NCBI GenBank assembly: GCA_947623945.1
Contig: CANQHU010000006.1
Coordinates: 1-54,740, forward strand
DNA: 54,740 nucleotides
DNA from: an uncultured Clostridia bacterium
GTDB lineage: Bacteria; Bacillota; Clostridia; TANB77; CAG-508
Reading direction: 5' to 3'
Position numbers and translations under genes: made by a program. Positions 26,319 through 36,417 of the stretch are shown piece by piece (within the stretch, counting starts at the first letter, position 1; every line of letters starts with the position of its first letter). The notes beneath the pieces were generated by a model. It was not told where the DNA came from. It did not search any database and saw only the letters and a list, made by a program, of their open reading frames with translations.

Positions 26319-27146
26319 ATGAAAATTATAGATAAGATAAAAGAACTTTTTAATAAAGTTTTAAAAAAACAAGAAATAAAGCAAATAGAAGCACCGGAAG
26401 AGAAAAAGTCTCAAAGTTTTGAAAAAGTATGGAAGGAAACACTTAAGAGTGAGACACCACAAGATAGATTTTATAAAATACTTGAAGAAGATGGAGTAGT
26501 TTTATCTAATCCAGTCAAAAATAAATTATTCGAAGATTTATTTAATGACAATAAAGATTTAGAAAGTTTATCTTGGGGAGATAAAGACCTAGATTCCAAG
26601 ATGGATACAATAATAAGAGATAAATGGAAACAATGCATATGTAGAAATGGAACAATTTATGGACCAGAAAAAACAAAAATTGATGAAGTCTTAAACCAAC
26701 AGGTGGGAAAATCACAAAATGTGTATCAATATGACACTGTTATACAAAAGGAAGCAAATTTAGCAGATTTTGAGTTTTATGCAAGTAGCAATTTTCAAAG
26801 ACATAGTCAATATAGATGCTTTTCAACTGAAAAAGTTACAAAATATGATCCTACTACAGCTATGGAGGTATATAAAAGCGACGAAACTGCTGTATATAGA
26901 GGAGAAGAAGGACAAAATGATCCATTACTAACTTATATTAGACCTGATATGAATTTTGATAGCCGAACAAAAACTTCAGCTACAAGAGATGAAAGTGATA
27001 AAAGCAAGGTAACATTAAAAGTAGAAGAAAATGGAAATAATAAAGAACAGATAATAAAAGTAGATGAAAATGAAAAATTATCATTAGTTGATAGAGCAGA
27101 AACTGAAGAAAATGAACAAAAGCAAGAAGAAGAAAATGAAAAGTAA
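26319..27146 (+). CDS. hypothetical protein
   Basis: A 275-residue protein I do not recognise, 24 bases after divIVA with AGGGGAG before its ATG. The first 40 residues are basic and then acidic. The centre (residues 50-205) looks globular, with KPWKQCICRNG-like cysteines (WKQCICRNGTIYGPE) and two close aromatic stretches (FYASSNFQRHSQYRCF). The last 50 residues are acidic and repetitive (Glu, Asn, Gln). No signal peptide or membrane helix is seen. Position suggests a cell-envelope or division-linked protein but this is only inference. Confidence 0.55.
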   Translation: MKIIDKIKELFNKVLKKQEIKQIEAPEEKKSQSFEKVWKETLKSETPQDRFYKILEEDGVVLSNPVKNKLFEDLFNDNKDLESLSWGDKDLDSKMDTIIRDKWKQCICRNGTIYGPEKTKIDEVLNQQVGKSQNVYQYDTVIQKEANLADFEFYASSNFQRHSQYRCFSTEKVTKYDPTTAMEVYKSDETAVYRGEEGQNDPLLTYIRPDMNFDSRTKTSATRDESDKSKVTLKVEENGNNKEQIIKVDENEKLSLVDRAETEENEQKQEEENEK

Positions 27147-27170
27147 TAAACATATAAAACGTAACAAAAG

Positions 27171-27204
27171 AAAAAAGACTGTCGGAAACAGATAGTCTTT
27201 TTTG
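27171..27204 (+). terminator. terminator after the divIVA cluster
   Basis: AAAAAAGACT (27171-27180) pairs with AGTCTTTTTT (27194-27203). Confidence 0.8.
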
Positions 27205-27285
27205 CGATTAAAAATAAAAAAATGTTACAATTTAGGAAATATATTACAGAACTGTTAAATGTATGTTACAATTCTATTAATATAC

Positions 27286-27313
27286 TTGACATTATAAGAA
27301 AAAGGAATAAAAT
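27286..27313 (+). promoter_or_regulatory. promoter directly abutting the rsmD start
   Basis: TTGACA (27286-27291), 16 bases, TAAAAT (27308-27313). The expected start of transcription is at or within a few bases of the ATG at 27320, so the mRNA may be leaderless. Confidence 0.65.
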
Positions 27314-27319
27314 AGTAGT

Positions 27320-27881
27320 ATGAGAATTATAGGTGGAAAAGCGAAAGGAACAAAATTATATACTTTAGATGGAAATAACACAAGACCGACATTAGACAGA
27401 GTAAGAGAATCATTATTTAATATTATTCAAAATGATATTAAAGACAGTATTTTTTTAGATTTATTTTCAGGAAGTGGAGCTTGTCGGATTAGAAGCAGTA
27501 AGTAGAGGTGCCAAAAAAGCGATTTTGTGTGAGAAAGAAAAGAGAGCAATAGAGATAATTAAAAAAAACATAGAAAAAACTCATGCAGAAGAAAAAATAG
27601 AATTATATCAGACATCATTTGAAGAATTTTTAAAAAATAAACTTGAAGAAATACCAAATATTACTTTTCTTGATCCGCCATATAATACAGATTTTGCGTA
27701 TCAGGCAATCAAAATAATGGAACAAAAAAATTTTATATGCGAAAATAGTATAATTATTATTGAAACTGATCAAGAAGAAAGAATAAAAAAAGAATTAGAA
27801 AAATTAAATGTAGAAATAACAGACACAAGAAAATATGGAAGAGCATATCTTATCTTCTTAAGCAAAAAAAGGAAGGGGTAA
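27320..27881 (+). CDS. rsmD: 16S rRNA m2G966 methyltransferase RsmD, with +1 frameshift at CGG
   Basis: RsmD methylates guanine 966 of 16S rRNA. The family start MRIIGGKAKGTKL is followed by TRPTLDRVRESLFNII and the SAM-binding DLFSGSGA. There the frame breaks at CGG 27485; skipping the C gives SGSGACGLEAVSRGAKKAI, in which Gly-Leu-Glu-Ala matches the family motif. The catalytic DPPY (LDPPYNT) follows in the second part. The total is 186 residues, the normal length. There is no good ribosome binding site next to ATG 27320, in line with the close promoter. Its stop is 3 bases before the next gene. Confidence 0.94.
27485..27488 (+). other. +1 frameshift site CGGA in rsmD
   Basis: Codon TGT then C GGA; Gly56 of the conserved G-L-E-A. 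Frame 0 stops six codons later. Confidence 0.93.
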
Positions 27882-27884
27882 ACC

Positions 27885-28388
27885 ATGGAAATATTCACAT
27901 TATTAGAAACATTAGAGGAATTATTAGAAAAAAGCAAAAATGTACCATTTTCTACAAAAGGAATTGTAGATAAAGAACAAATGTTAGATTTAATAAAAGA
28001 AATCAGGTTAAAACTTCCTGATGAATTAAAACAAGCAAAATGGGTAAAAGAAGAAAGACAACGTATTTTAGTAGAAGCTAAAAAAGAAGCAGATGGAATC
28101 GTAAAAGAAGCAGAAAATAGAATTATAGCAATGATTGATGAACATGAAATAACAAGAAAAGCATATGACCAAAAAACAGAAATTATAGAAACAGCAAATG
28201 AAATGTCAAGAGAAATATCAAAAGGAACTAAAGAATATGCTGATAGTTTACTTGCAAGTACAGAAGATGTATTAAACAATACTTTAAATAAATTAGGAAG
28301 CCAAATGGCAGAAGCATTAAATTTAATGCAAATTTCTTTAGAAGATAATATAAAAACAATCCAAAACAGTAGAAAAGAATTAAAATAA
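27885..28388 (+). CDS. coiled-coil protein of unknown function
   Basis: A 167-residue soluble protein. Residues 55-165 form a continuous amphipathic helix of the kind seen in V-ATPase subunit E or ATP synthase b (AKWVKEERQRILVEAKKEAD then GIVKEAENRI), and NCBI often labels relatives just 'ATPase'. I see no nucleotide-binding motif. The N-terminal LLETLEELLEKSKNVPF motif is typical of this small clostridial family. It sits 3 bases after rsmD in the same transcript. Confidence 0.6.
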   Translation: MEIFTLLETLEELLEKSKNVPFSTKGIVDKEQMLDLIKEIRLKLPDELKQAKWVKEERQRILVEAKKEADGIVKEAENRIIAMIDEHEITRKAYDQKTEIIETANEMSREISKGTKEYADSLLASTEDVLNNTLNKLGSQMAEALNLMQISLEDNIKTIQNSRKELK

Positions 28389-28396
28389 AAAAACTA

Positions 28397-28456
28397 AAAG
28401 TCAGATGTCAGAAGTCACCAAACAATGACTTTTGGTAACTGGCTTTTTAATTTTTT
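28397..28456 (+). terminator. probable terminator before ftsK
   Basis: AAAGTCAG (28397-28404) can pair with CTGGCTTT (28439-28446), with GAAGTCA and TGACTTTT pairing inside. A T-rich run follows. Confidence 0.6.
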
Positions 28457-28498
28457 AGCATTCCTTTTCTAATGTAATTAAAAGAAAGGAAAACCAAA

Positions 28499-30921
28499 AT
28501 GGCAGGAAAAAGAAGATATAAAAAAAGAAATAAAGCGTCAAAAATAGATGTAGCAGTTGTTTCATTGATAATACTTAGCATACTTTTAGCAGTTTTAATA
28601 TTTACAAAATCAGGAGTAGTAGGGGTAAAACTAAATGAAGTATTAGGTGGAATGTTGGGAATTATACAATATGTATTACCAATTGGAATTTTTATTATAG
28701 CAATAAAATTAGCATCAGATGGAAGTGAAGACTTAATATCAAAATTAATTCAATATGGAATTTTATTAGTTTGTTTATCCATTGCGTTTAGTGTATTTCA
28801 ATTTGCATCTAGTGAATTACAAAACAATAAAGAACTATCAGAAGTAATAAAAGATGCATACTTTTTAGGCTCACAAGGTAAAGGCGGAGGAGCAATTGGA
28901 GCATTAGGTGCAGTGCCATTAACAAAGTTATTGGGAGAAATTGGAGCAATTATCTTCTGTTTTGGTGTTGCAGCAATTTTAGTAGTATTCACTTTTGGAA
29001 TAAATATGTCAGAATTAATTAATAGAATTATGGACAGAATTCAAGAAAAAAGAGAAGAACGATTGGCAAATAAAGAAGAATTAAGAAAACAAGAAAATGA
29101 TGAAGAAAGAGAAAACTATAGAGAAAGAAGAAAAAGAGAAAAAGAAGAAAAACAAGCAGCAAAAGAACAAGCCAAAATGCCAATGGAAAATCAAATAAAA
29201 ATCAACTTTGGTGGAAGATTAGTGGATAACCAAGATGAAAAACAAGGTTTAAAGAAATATGATCATAGTGGTGATGACCTAGAACCATTAACAAAACAAT
29301 CTAAAATGTTTAAACATGCTGAAGAGCCTAAAGAAGAAATGCAACCAGATGTAATTGAAAACAACTTATTTAAAGATGTAGAAGAAGAAAAAGAAGATAA
29401 GAAAAAAGCAGTTTTGCAATTGGAACATGCAATGGTAGTTGAAGATGAACATTATGAATATCCACCACTAGAATTATTAGGAAAGCCACCTAAAAAAGCA
29501 TTAAAAGGTGGAGCAAAAGCACTAACTGACACAGCAACTAAATTACAAAAAACTTTATATAGTTTTGGTGTATCTGCAAAAGTAGAAAATGTATCAGTAG
29601 GACCTGCAATTACAAGATATGAATTAAAACCAGCAGAAGGAGTAAGAGTTAGTAAAATTGCAAATTTAGCAGATGATATTGCACTTAATTTAGCAGCAGA
29701 AACAATAAGAATTGAAGCACCTATTCCAGGAAAGCAAGCAGTTGGAATTGAAGTACCAAATCAACAAAGAGAAGCAGTACACCTAAGAGAAGTTTTAGAT
29801 AGCGAAGAATTCCAAGAAAGTAAATCTAAATTAACAATTGCTCTAGGAAAAGATGCAGCAGGAGATATTCAATTAGCAGATATTTCAAAAATGCCACATG
29901 TATTAATTGCAGGTGCAACAGGTTCAGGAAAGAGTGTTTGCATAAATACAATTATTACAAGCATTATTTACCATGCAAAGCCAAGTGAAGTAAAATTTGT
30001 AATGGTAGACCCAAAAGTTGTAGAATTATCAGTATATAATGGAATACCACATTTATTAATTCCTGTTGTAACAGATCCAAGAAAAGCAGCAGGAGCTTTA
30101 GCATGGGCAGTACAAGAAATGGATAATCGTTATAATTTATTTGCAGAAAAAGGTGTTAGAGATTTAAAAGGTTATAATAATGCTATTGAAAAAGAAGAAG
30201 GAGCAGGAAAATTACCACAAATAGTAATTATTGTAGACGAATTAGCAGACTTAATGATGGTAGCAAAAGGTGATGTAGAAGATGCAATTTGTAGGTTAGC
30301 ACAAAAAGCAAGAGCTGCAGGAATGCATTTAGTAATTGCAACTCAAAGACCATCTGTTGATGTTATCACTGGTCTAATTAAAGCAAATGTTCCTTCCAGA
30401 ATAGCATTTGCAGTATCTTCACAAGTAGATTCAAGAACAATATTAGATAGTATTGGTGCAGAAAAATTATTAGGAAAAGGAGACATGCTATATTTCCCAT
30501 CAGGCGCACCAAAACCATCTAGAGTACAAGGGGCTTTTGTAACTGATGAAGAAGTAGAAAAAATAGTTGATTTTGTTAAATCAAATGGAACAGCAACTTA
30601 TAGTGAGGATATTTTAGAAAGTATAGAAAATAGCAATAAAACAGATAAAGAAATGGCACAAGAAGCATCAGAAGATGATGATACAGACCCATTTTTAATG
30701 GAAGCAATTCAAACTGTTGTAGAAACTCGGACAGGCATCAACATCGTTTATTCAAAGAAGATTTAAAGTTGGTTATGCAAGAGCTCGGAAGAATTATTGA
30801 CCAAATGGAGGAAAGAGGGGTTATTTCAGGTTACCAAGGTAGCAAGCCAAGAGAGGTTTTGATGACTTTGGATAAGTGGAATGAATTAAAAATGGGAACA
30901 AATCCAACAGAAGAAAAATAG
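28499..30921 (+). CDS. ftsK: DNA translocase FtsK/SpoIIIE, with two +1 frameshifts at CGG
   Basis: An FtsK/SpoIIIE family DNA pump of 806 residues. It has four N-terminal membrane helices (about residues 15-35, 55-75, 85-105 and 145-170), a charged linker, and the motor domain with Walker A GATGSGKS at about residue 472 and Walker [12 protein letters not shown] near 578. The C-terminal winged-helix gamma domain is broken twice. Skipping C at 30728 gives [20 protein letters not shown], and skipping C at 30786 gives [18 protein letters not shown]. The second stop-free frame then runs to TAG 30919-30921. Both skips are needed for an intact gamma domain, which recognises DNA direction signals. 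ATG 28499 has AAAGGAAAA upstream. Confidence 0.95.
30728..30731 (+). other. +1 frameshift site CGGA, first in ftsK
   Basis: Codon ACT then C GGA; Gly744 of the gamma domain (ETGQAST). Frame 0 stops twelve codons later. Confidence 0.94.
30786..30789 (+). other. +1 frameshift site CGGA, second in ftsK
   Basis: Read in the frame set by the first site, codon GCT is followed by an in-frame CGG; skipping C gives Gly763 of RAGRIID. Without it the frame stops four codons later. Confidence 0.94.
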
Positions 30922-30943
30922 TTTATTTGAAGGGAGAATCATT

Positions 30944-32527
30944 TTGCAAAAGAAAACAGACAAGTTATTAGAAAAAATAGTAAAAAAAGATTATAATAAC
31001 GAGCTTGAAGAAGTGTTAGAAAAAAAATACTTTGATGAAAATGTAAAAAGTATTCTTCTTAGCATACTGTATAAAGTAGAAGCAGCATATAAAGACTATC
31101 AAAAAGTAAAACAAGATGTAGAAAACAAAGATGAATTTGTGAAAAATATAATAAAAAATATAAAAGAAAATTGTAATGATATAAAAATAATCAAATTAAA
31201 CTCAGAAGAAAGTGAACTTTTAGGAAATAAAACATTTTTAGTAGAAAAAAACAAAAAAAGAATAATTTGCTATCCAATAGAAAGAAAATTACTATATTGC
31301 ATATCAAAAATAAGCAAAAATGAAAAAATAATAAAAGATAAATATTATGTAATAGACAAAACATTATCAGACCTAATAAATGTAGGAAATAATATAGATA
31401 CAGTTGAGCCGATGAGAGATTTTAATGGTTACTCTTGGACTACTATTCCAAGGGAAATAGAAAGTATTTACCATAACTTAGCATATCAAAATATAAGAAT
31501 TTTAGTAGGAAATAAGTTCTTAACTCATTGGATTAGAAACAGTAAATCAATAATTGACTATTTTGAAGAATTTCAAAACAAAGTGGAAGATTATTATGGC
31601 GAAGAAGAAAAAAAGGGAATTGTAGAAAAGTTAAACAAATTATCAGTATTATTAGGTTTTAGATATAATGCAAAATTAAAGTCTGTACTTCAAAAAGAAG
31701 AAAAAGACGTAAGAACAAAATTAAAAAAGATTAGAAATAACGGAGAATTTGTGCAAGAATTAACACAAGAAAAAAGAAAACTAGTTCAGGAAATTAAACA
31801 AATAGATGAAACAATTAACAATAAAAAAGATTTGCAACAAGAATATGAAAGAAGAAATGAGTATTTGCCATTAGAAGAAAAAATATTTAGTGTAAAAATT
31901 CTTTCAAAACTTATGTTAGAAGAAAGAGAAGAAAAATTAAAAAAATTAGAAAATATAAACAAATTATTAAATCCTCAAAATTTTGTAAAATATAAAAAAG
32001 AACTAGAACATAAAGAAAAATACTTAAAACTTATACAAGTAGAAGATATAGACAAAGAAATAAAAAAATATATTTTTAAATTGCAAGAATTATTTTTATC
32101 TTGCTATAAGATTAAAATAAAAAATGCAAATAATAAGCAAGAATTATTAAAACTAATTTATGAATTTCGTTATTATTGCTTATTGCCAATGACAGAAAGA
32201 AAGTTAATATATGAGGTCTCAGAACTTGATTCTGCCATTAAAGAAGTGCAAATGTTATTACTAAAAAAGGCACATGAATTAAAATTAATTGATTATTTTT
32301 CAAATGAAGAAGAAATAGATTATAAAATTTTAAAAAATATATTTTTACTAAGGGTTATAAATTTAGAAGATTTATATTTAAAAGTTACAAAAGAAAAAGA
32401 AAATTATTATATTCAATTATTTGATGAAAATGTTTTTGAAGAAAAAATACAATTAGATGGACTAGAAAATCTCAATAAAAAAGATTTGTCATTTAGAATA
32501 AATAAAAAAATAAAAATTTTTAATTAA
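30944..32527 (+). CDS. hypothetical coiled-coil protein
   Basis: A 527-residue protein starting at TTG 30944 after AAGGGAG. I do not recognise the family. Residues 240-345 form strong coiled coils (KEEKDVRTKLKKI ... KRKLVQEIKQIDETI). The middle has a RDFNGYSWTTIPREIESIYH stretch that looks globular. It is lysine- and glutamate-rich throughout, with no membrane segment. It lies between ftsK and the beta-CASP gene with gaps of 22 and 13 bases, probably in one transcript. Confidence 0.6.
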   Translation: MQKKTDKLLEKIVKKDYNNELEEVLEKKYFDENVKSILLSILYKVEAAYKDYQKVKQDVENKDEFVKNIIKNIKENCNDIKIIKLNSEESELLGNKTFLVEKNKKRIICYPIERKLLYCISKISKNEKIIKDKYYVIDKTLSDLINVGNNIDTVEPMRDFNGYSWTTIPREIESIYHNLAYQNIRILVGNKFLTHWIRNSKSIIDYFEEFQNKVEDYYGEEEKKGIVEKLNKLSVLLGFRYNAKLKSVLQKEEKDVRTKLKKIRNNGEFVQELTQEKRKLVQEIKQIDETINNKKDLQQEYERRNEYLPLEEKIFSVKILSKLMLEEREEKLKKLENINKLLNPQNFVKYKKELEHKEKYLKLIQVEDIDKEIKKYIFKLQELFLSCYKIKIKNANNKQELLKLIYEFRYYCLLPMTERKLIYEVSELDSAIKEVQMLLLKKAHELKLIDYFSNEEEIDYKILKNIFLLRVINLEDLYLKVTKEKENYYIQLFDENVFEEKIQLDGLENLNKKDLSFRINKKIKIFN

Positions 32528-32540
32528 TGGAGGAAATTGA

Positions 32541-34238
32541 ATGAAAATAACATTTTTAGGTGCAACAAAAACAGTTACAGGCTCTAACTTTTTAGTAGAG
32601 GCATGTGGAAAGAAATTTTTAATTGATTGTGGAATGTGGCAAGGAAGAGCAGAACTAGAAGATAAAAACCAAGATGAATTTGAATTTGTACCAAGTGACA
32701 TTGACTTTATGCTATTAACACACGCACATATTGACCATTCTGGAAGAATTCCAAAATTATATAACGAAGGTTTCAGAAATAAAATTTATGCACATAAAGC
32801 AACCTGTGATTTGTGTGCTTTAATGCTACCAGACAGTCGGACATATTCAAGAAATGGAAAATGAATGGAGAAACAGAAAAAGAAAGAGAAAAGGAGAAAA
32901 AGAAGTTCCACCATTGTATACAGCAGAAGAAGCAGCAAAATGTTTAGAAATTTTTGAACCAGTTCAATATGATGAAATTATAGAAATAACAGAAGATATT
33001 CATGTAAGGTTTAATGACGCAGGACATATGCTAGGTTCTAGTATTATTGAGTTATGGACAAAAGAGGATGGAAAAGAAACAAAAACTGTATTTACAGGCG
33101 ATTTAGGAAATAATGACATTCCATTACTTGATTCTCCAACTATGATTGACCGTACAGATTATTTAGTTATGGAATCTACATATGGAAGCAGATTACATTT
33201 AAGAAATGATGAAAAAGCAGAACTTTTCTTAAATATAGTATCAGAAACATTAGATAATGGCGGAACAGTAGTAATACCATCATTTGCAGTAGGAAGAACA
33301 CAGGAAATTTTATACGAAATCAATAAATTAAAAGAAGTAAAAGATGATGAAGAATTTATTCGTAAATACAAGACATTAATGAAATCAAATGTTTATGTAG
33401 ATAGCCCCTTAGCAATATCTGCAACAGAAGTATTTAGGGAAAATACAAATCTTTTCGAACCAGAAATAAAGGAAGAAATTTTAAAAGGAGACAATCCACT
33501 AGAATTTCCAGGACTAAAATTCACGCAAACAGCAGACGAATCAAAAGCATTAAACGAAGATCCAACACCAAGCATTATAATATCTGCAAGTGGAATGTGT
33601 GATGTAGGAAGAATAAAACATCATTTAAAACATAACTTATGGAATCCAAAATCAACAATACTATTTGTAGGATATCAAGCACCAGGAACACTTGGATATA
33701 GCATTGTAAATGGTGCAAAAAAAGTAAAAATATTTGGAGAAGAAATTGCAGTAAATGCTAGAATAGAATACATAGAAGGCTATTCTGGACATGCTGACCA
33801 AGAAGGGCTAATGAATTTTATTTATTCATTTTTAGAAAAGCCAAAACACATATTTTTAGTGCATGGAGAAGTAGAATCTCGGAGAAGTCTTAAAAGAAAA
33901 AATAGAGCAAGACGCACGGAGGAATTGGAGTTACAATACCAGAATTTGGAGAGACTTATGAGCTAAGTGCGATACCAACAAACGAACAAGCCAAAGCACA
34001 ACAAACAACATCAGAATTAGTAAAAATGACAGGAAAAATAGAAAGAAAAGAAAAATATTCAACTCTAAAAACAGAACTAATAGGAAGACTAGAAAAGCTA
34101 AAAGACGAAATGAAAGATATGGATAACTATGTAAGACAAGACATAGATGACGAAAACTTACGAGACGAAGACATCTTTAGAATCAACGAAAAAATAAAAG
34201 AATTAGAAAAACAAATCATAAATGTAATAGAAGGCTAG
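32541..34238 (+). CDS. metallo-beta-lactamase/beta-CASP RNase-like protein, with three +1 frameshifts at CGG
   Basis: A beta-CASP RNA-processing nuclease of the CPSF/YsgD type, 564 residues after three C-skips. The zinc motif HAHIDH is at residues 61-66. Skipping C at 32838 gives LMLPDSGHIQEMENEWRNRK, the invariant D-S-G-H-I-Q-E. Later motifs include TGDLGN, YGSRLHL, FAVGRTQEILYE, SASGMCDVGRIKHHL and YSGHADQEGL. Near the end FLVHGEVES is followed by CGG at 33880 and again at 33917; skipping both gives SGEVLKEKIEQD, then GGIGVTIPEFGETYEL, and continues through a helical tail to TAG 34236. Each site alone would truncate the protein. ATG 32541 follows GGAGG. Confidence 0.94.
32838..32841 (+). 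other. +1 frameshift site CGGA, first in the beta-CASP gene
   Basis: Codon AGT then C GGA; Gly100 of the invariant DSGHIQE. Frame 0 stops eight codons later. Confidence 0.95.
33880..33883 (+). other. +1 frameshift site CGGA, second in the beta-CASP gene
   Basis: Codon TCT then C GGA; Gly447 of VHGEVESGEVLKEKI. Without it the frame ends at 33966. Confidence 0.92.
33917..33920 (+). other. +1 frameshift site CGGA, third in the beta-CASP gene
   Basis: Codon GCA then C GGA; Gly459 of GGIGVTIPEFG, twelve codons after the second site. Without it the frame stops fourteen codons on. Confidence 0.9.
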
Positions 34239-34345
34239 GTGTTTTTTGGGACGGGGCAAAAAAACACCCAAGGCCAAAACGAGATAAATAAAAAAATAAG
34301 ATATAGAAGGAGAAGGTGTTTTTTTGCCCCGTCCCAAAAAACACC
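34238..34345. repeat. inverted pair of 31-bp hairpin repeats
   Basis: Unit A (34238-34268) has arms GGTGTTTTTT and AAAAAAACACC around loop GGGACGGGGC; unit B (34315-34345) is its inverse. The pair could fold into a 31-bp stem with a 46-base loop. The first G completes the TAG stop of the beta-CASP gene, and unit B ends 11 bases before the next start. The same unit occurs at 46412, 52948 and 53030. Confidence 0.85.
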
Positions 34346-34356
34346 TAAGAAAAAAT

Positions 34357-36324
34357 ATGGAAAATAAGTATTATAATGAAGCAATAATTGGTAATAAAAA
34401 CATGATAGCAACATTTACAAGTAAGGGAGAAATGCAAAGGATATATTTCCCAAATAAAGATAGTAGGCAATATATTGATTTTTTTCATACAGGAGTTAAA
34501 ATAAATAATTCAGATTTAATTTATTTACATGATGATGTAAACAATGTTTATAAACAATATTATGATACTGACACAAATATATTAAATACAGAAATAACAA
34601 ATACTTATTTTAATTTAAAAGTAGTACAAACTGATTATATTATGATAAAAGAAAATGTATTAGTAAAAAAATATATTTTCTTAAATGATGGAAAAATTGA
34701 TTTAAATACTACTTTTTACATTCATTCAGAGTTATTATCTGATTATAATAATCAAGTAGGTTGCAAAATAGTAGATGGAGGAATGATGCAATATGCACAT
34801 GACTTTAGTTTTTGTTGCTTTGCAAAGGGACATAAGTTAAGTAGTCATCAAATTAATGGAAGTAAAGATACAATAGGAAGAGGAGAAATTGTTGATAAAG
34901 ACTATATTGGAATGTCAAAAGATGCAAGTATTTGCTATGAATTAGGAACAATAAAACCTCAAGAAAAGAAAACTTTAGAAATTTGTGTTGTAATCTCAGA
35001 AAATCAAAATATATCAGCAATGGAAGCAGAAATTGAAAGAGTTAAAAAAATTGATTTACACAAAGAATTTAATAATACAAAAATGTATTGGAGAAAATAT
35101 GTAAAATCACATAATGGATTAAATCTAAAAGAACCAGAAAATAGTTACGAAGAAAAGATTTATAACATTTATAGAAGGAGTATATTATTATTTCCACTAT
35201 TAACAAATCCTGAAACAGGTGGAATGATTGCATCTCCTGAAATTGACGAAAATTTTACACGTTGCGGAAGATATGCATATTGTTGGACAAGAGATGCAGT
35301 TTTTATGACAAAGGCATTAGATATTTTAAAAATGGAAAAAGAAACAGAAAAGTTCTATAAAGTGTTTTGCAAAAAGACACAAAGTAAAAATGGAATGTGG
35401 GAGCAAAGATTTTATACAGATGGAAGTTTAGCACCATGCTGGGGATATCAAGTAGATGAAACTGCAAGTGTTGTATATGGAGTATACGAACATTATAAAT
35501 ATACAAAATCAGAAAAGTTTTTAAAAGATAATCTATCTATGTGTGAAAAGGCAATTGAATTTTTAAAAAGATATGTTGAAGATTGGCTAAATATAGAAGG
35601 AAAAGATGAACATGACAAAGACATTGTAAAACAAGAAATAGAAGAAAGTTCCAATAAAAAAGGTCACAAATACCATGTAAGTTATGATATTTGGGAAATG
35701 TGTGAAGGAATTCATTTATATTCTTTAGCAAGCATTTATGCTGCATTTGATTGCATAATGAAAATTTATAAAGTGCTAGGCAGTAAAACATCAGATTTTG
35801 AAAACAATAGACTAAAAGAAGAAAAGATTGTAAAAAATGAAAAAGAATTAGAAAAATTACAAGCAGAAATCAAAAAATATATAAATGAAAATTTATATGA
35901 TGAGGAAAAAAAATCATATGTTAGAAATCCAGAAGATAAAAAAATGGATATAAGTATAGTAGGTGCAGTAACACCATTTAATGTATTCAAAGCAAAAGAG
36001 AAGAAAGTAATAAACACAATAGAAAGAATCAATTTATCAATCAGAACATATACAGGTGGATACCAAAGATTTGAGCAAGACCATTATATGAACGGAAATC
36101 CATGGCCAATTGCAAACTTATGGATGACATTATACTACTTAGAAACAGGAGAAAAGAAAAAAGCAAAAGAAACATTTGACTTTGTTGTAAAAACAGCAGG
36201 AAAGCACAACTTTTTAGGAGAACAAATAGACAATAACACATTAAAGCCAAATTGGGTATTAGGTTTAGGTTGGTCACATGCTATGTTTGTAATAGTATTA
36301 GAAAAATTATATGGAAAAAATTAA
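34357..36324 (+). CDS. glycoside hydrolase family 15 (glucoamylase-like) protein
   Basis: A 655-residue GH15 enzyme acting on alpha-glucosidic ends of oligosaccharides. An N-terminal beta domain (residues 1-260) precedes the (alpha/alpha)6 barrel with NPETGGMIASPEIDENFTRC, GRYAYCWTRDAVF, WEQRFYTDGSLAPCWGYQVD and YRRSILLFPLL before them. The late YTGGYQRFEQDHYMNGNPWP matches the active-site region. No signal peptide is seen, so it is cytoplasmic. ATG 34357 lies 11 bases after the hairpin repeat and has no clear ribosome binding site; a start further upstream would lie inside the repeat. Confidence 0.85.
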   Translation: MENKYYNEAIIGNKNMIATFTSKGEMQRIYFPNKDSRQYIDFFHTGVKINNSDLIYLHDDVNNVYKQYYDTDTNILNTEITNTYFNLKVVQTDYIMIKENVLVKKYIFLNDGKIDLNTTFYIHSELLSDYNNQVGCKIVDGGMMQYAHDFSFCCFAKGHKLSSHQINGSKDTIGRGEIVDKDYIGMSKDASICYELGTIKPQEKKTLEICVVISENQNISAMEAEIERVKKIDLHKEFNNTKMYWRKYVKSHNGLNLKEPENSYEEKIYNIYRRSILLFPLLTNPETGGMIASPEIDENFTRCGRYAYCWTRDAVFMTKALDILKMEKETEKFYKVFCKKTQSKNGMWEQRFYTDGSLAPCWGYQVDETASVVYGVYEHYKYTKSEKFLKDNLSMCEKAIEFLKRYVEDWLNIEGKDEHDKDIVKQEIEESSNKKGHKYHVSYDIWEMCEGIHLYSLASIYAAFDCIMKIYKVLGSKTSDFENNRLKEEKIVKNEKELEKLQAEIKKYINENLYDEEKKSYVRNPEDKKMDISIVGAVTPFNVFKAKEKKVINTIERINLSIRTYTGGYQRFEQDHYMNGNPWPIANLWMTLYYLETGEKKKAKETFDFVVKTAGKHNFLGEQIDNNTLKPNWVLGLGWSHAMFVIVLEKLYGKN

Positions 36325-36329
36325 ACTAT

Positions 36330-36384
36330 GTCAAAGTGGGGACAGGCACTGATGCCACATTTTTGTCAAAGTGGGGACAGGTAC
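36330..36384 (+). repeat. REP-like repeat, left flank of the RAYT region
   Basis: Two direct copies of GTCAAAGTGGGGACAGG then C or T and AC (36330-36349 and 36365-36384) flank CTGATGCCACATTTTT-like sequence. The same unit appears in the opposite orientation at 38031-38079. Confidence 0.75.
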
Positions 36385-36417
36385 TAAAATAGATAATATA
36401 TGAATGGAGATATAAAA

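Noticed and set aside
34324..34356. Start of the GH15 gene inside the hairpin repeat
   Set aside because: The extra residues come from the repeat itself and match nothing in the family; ATG 34357 is the natural start.
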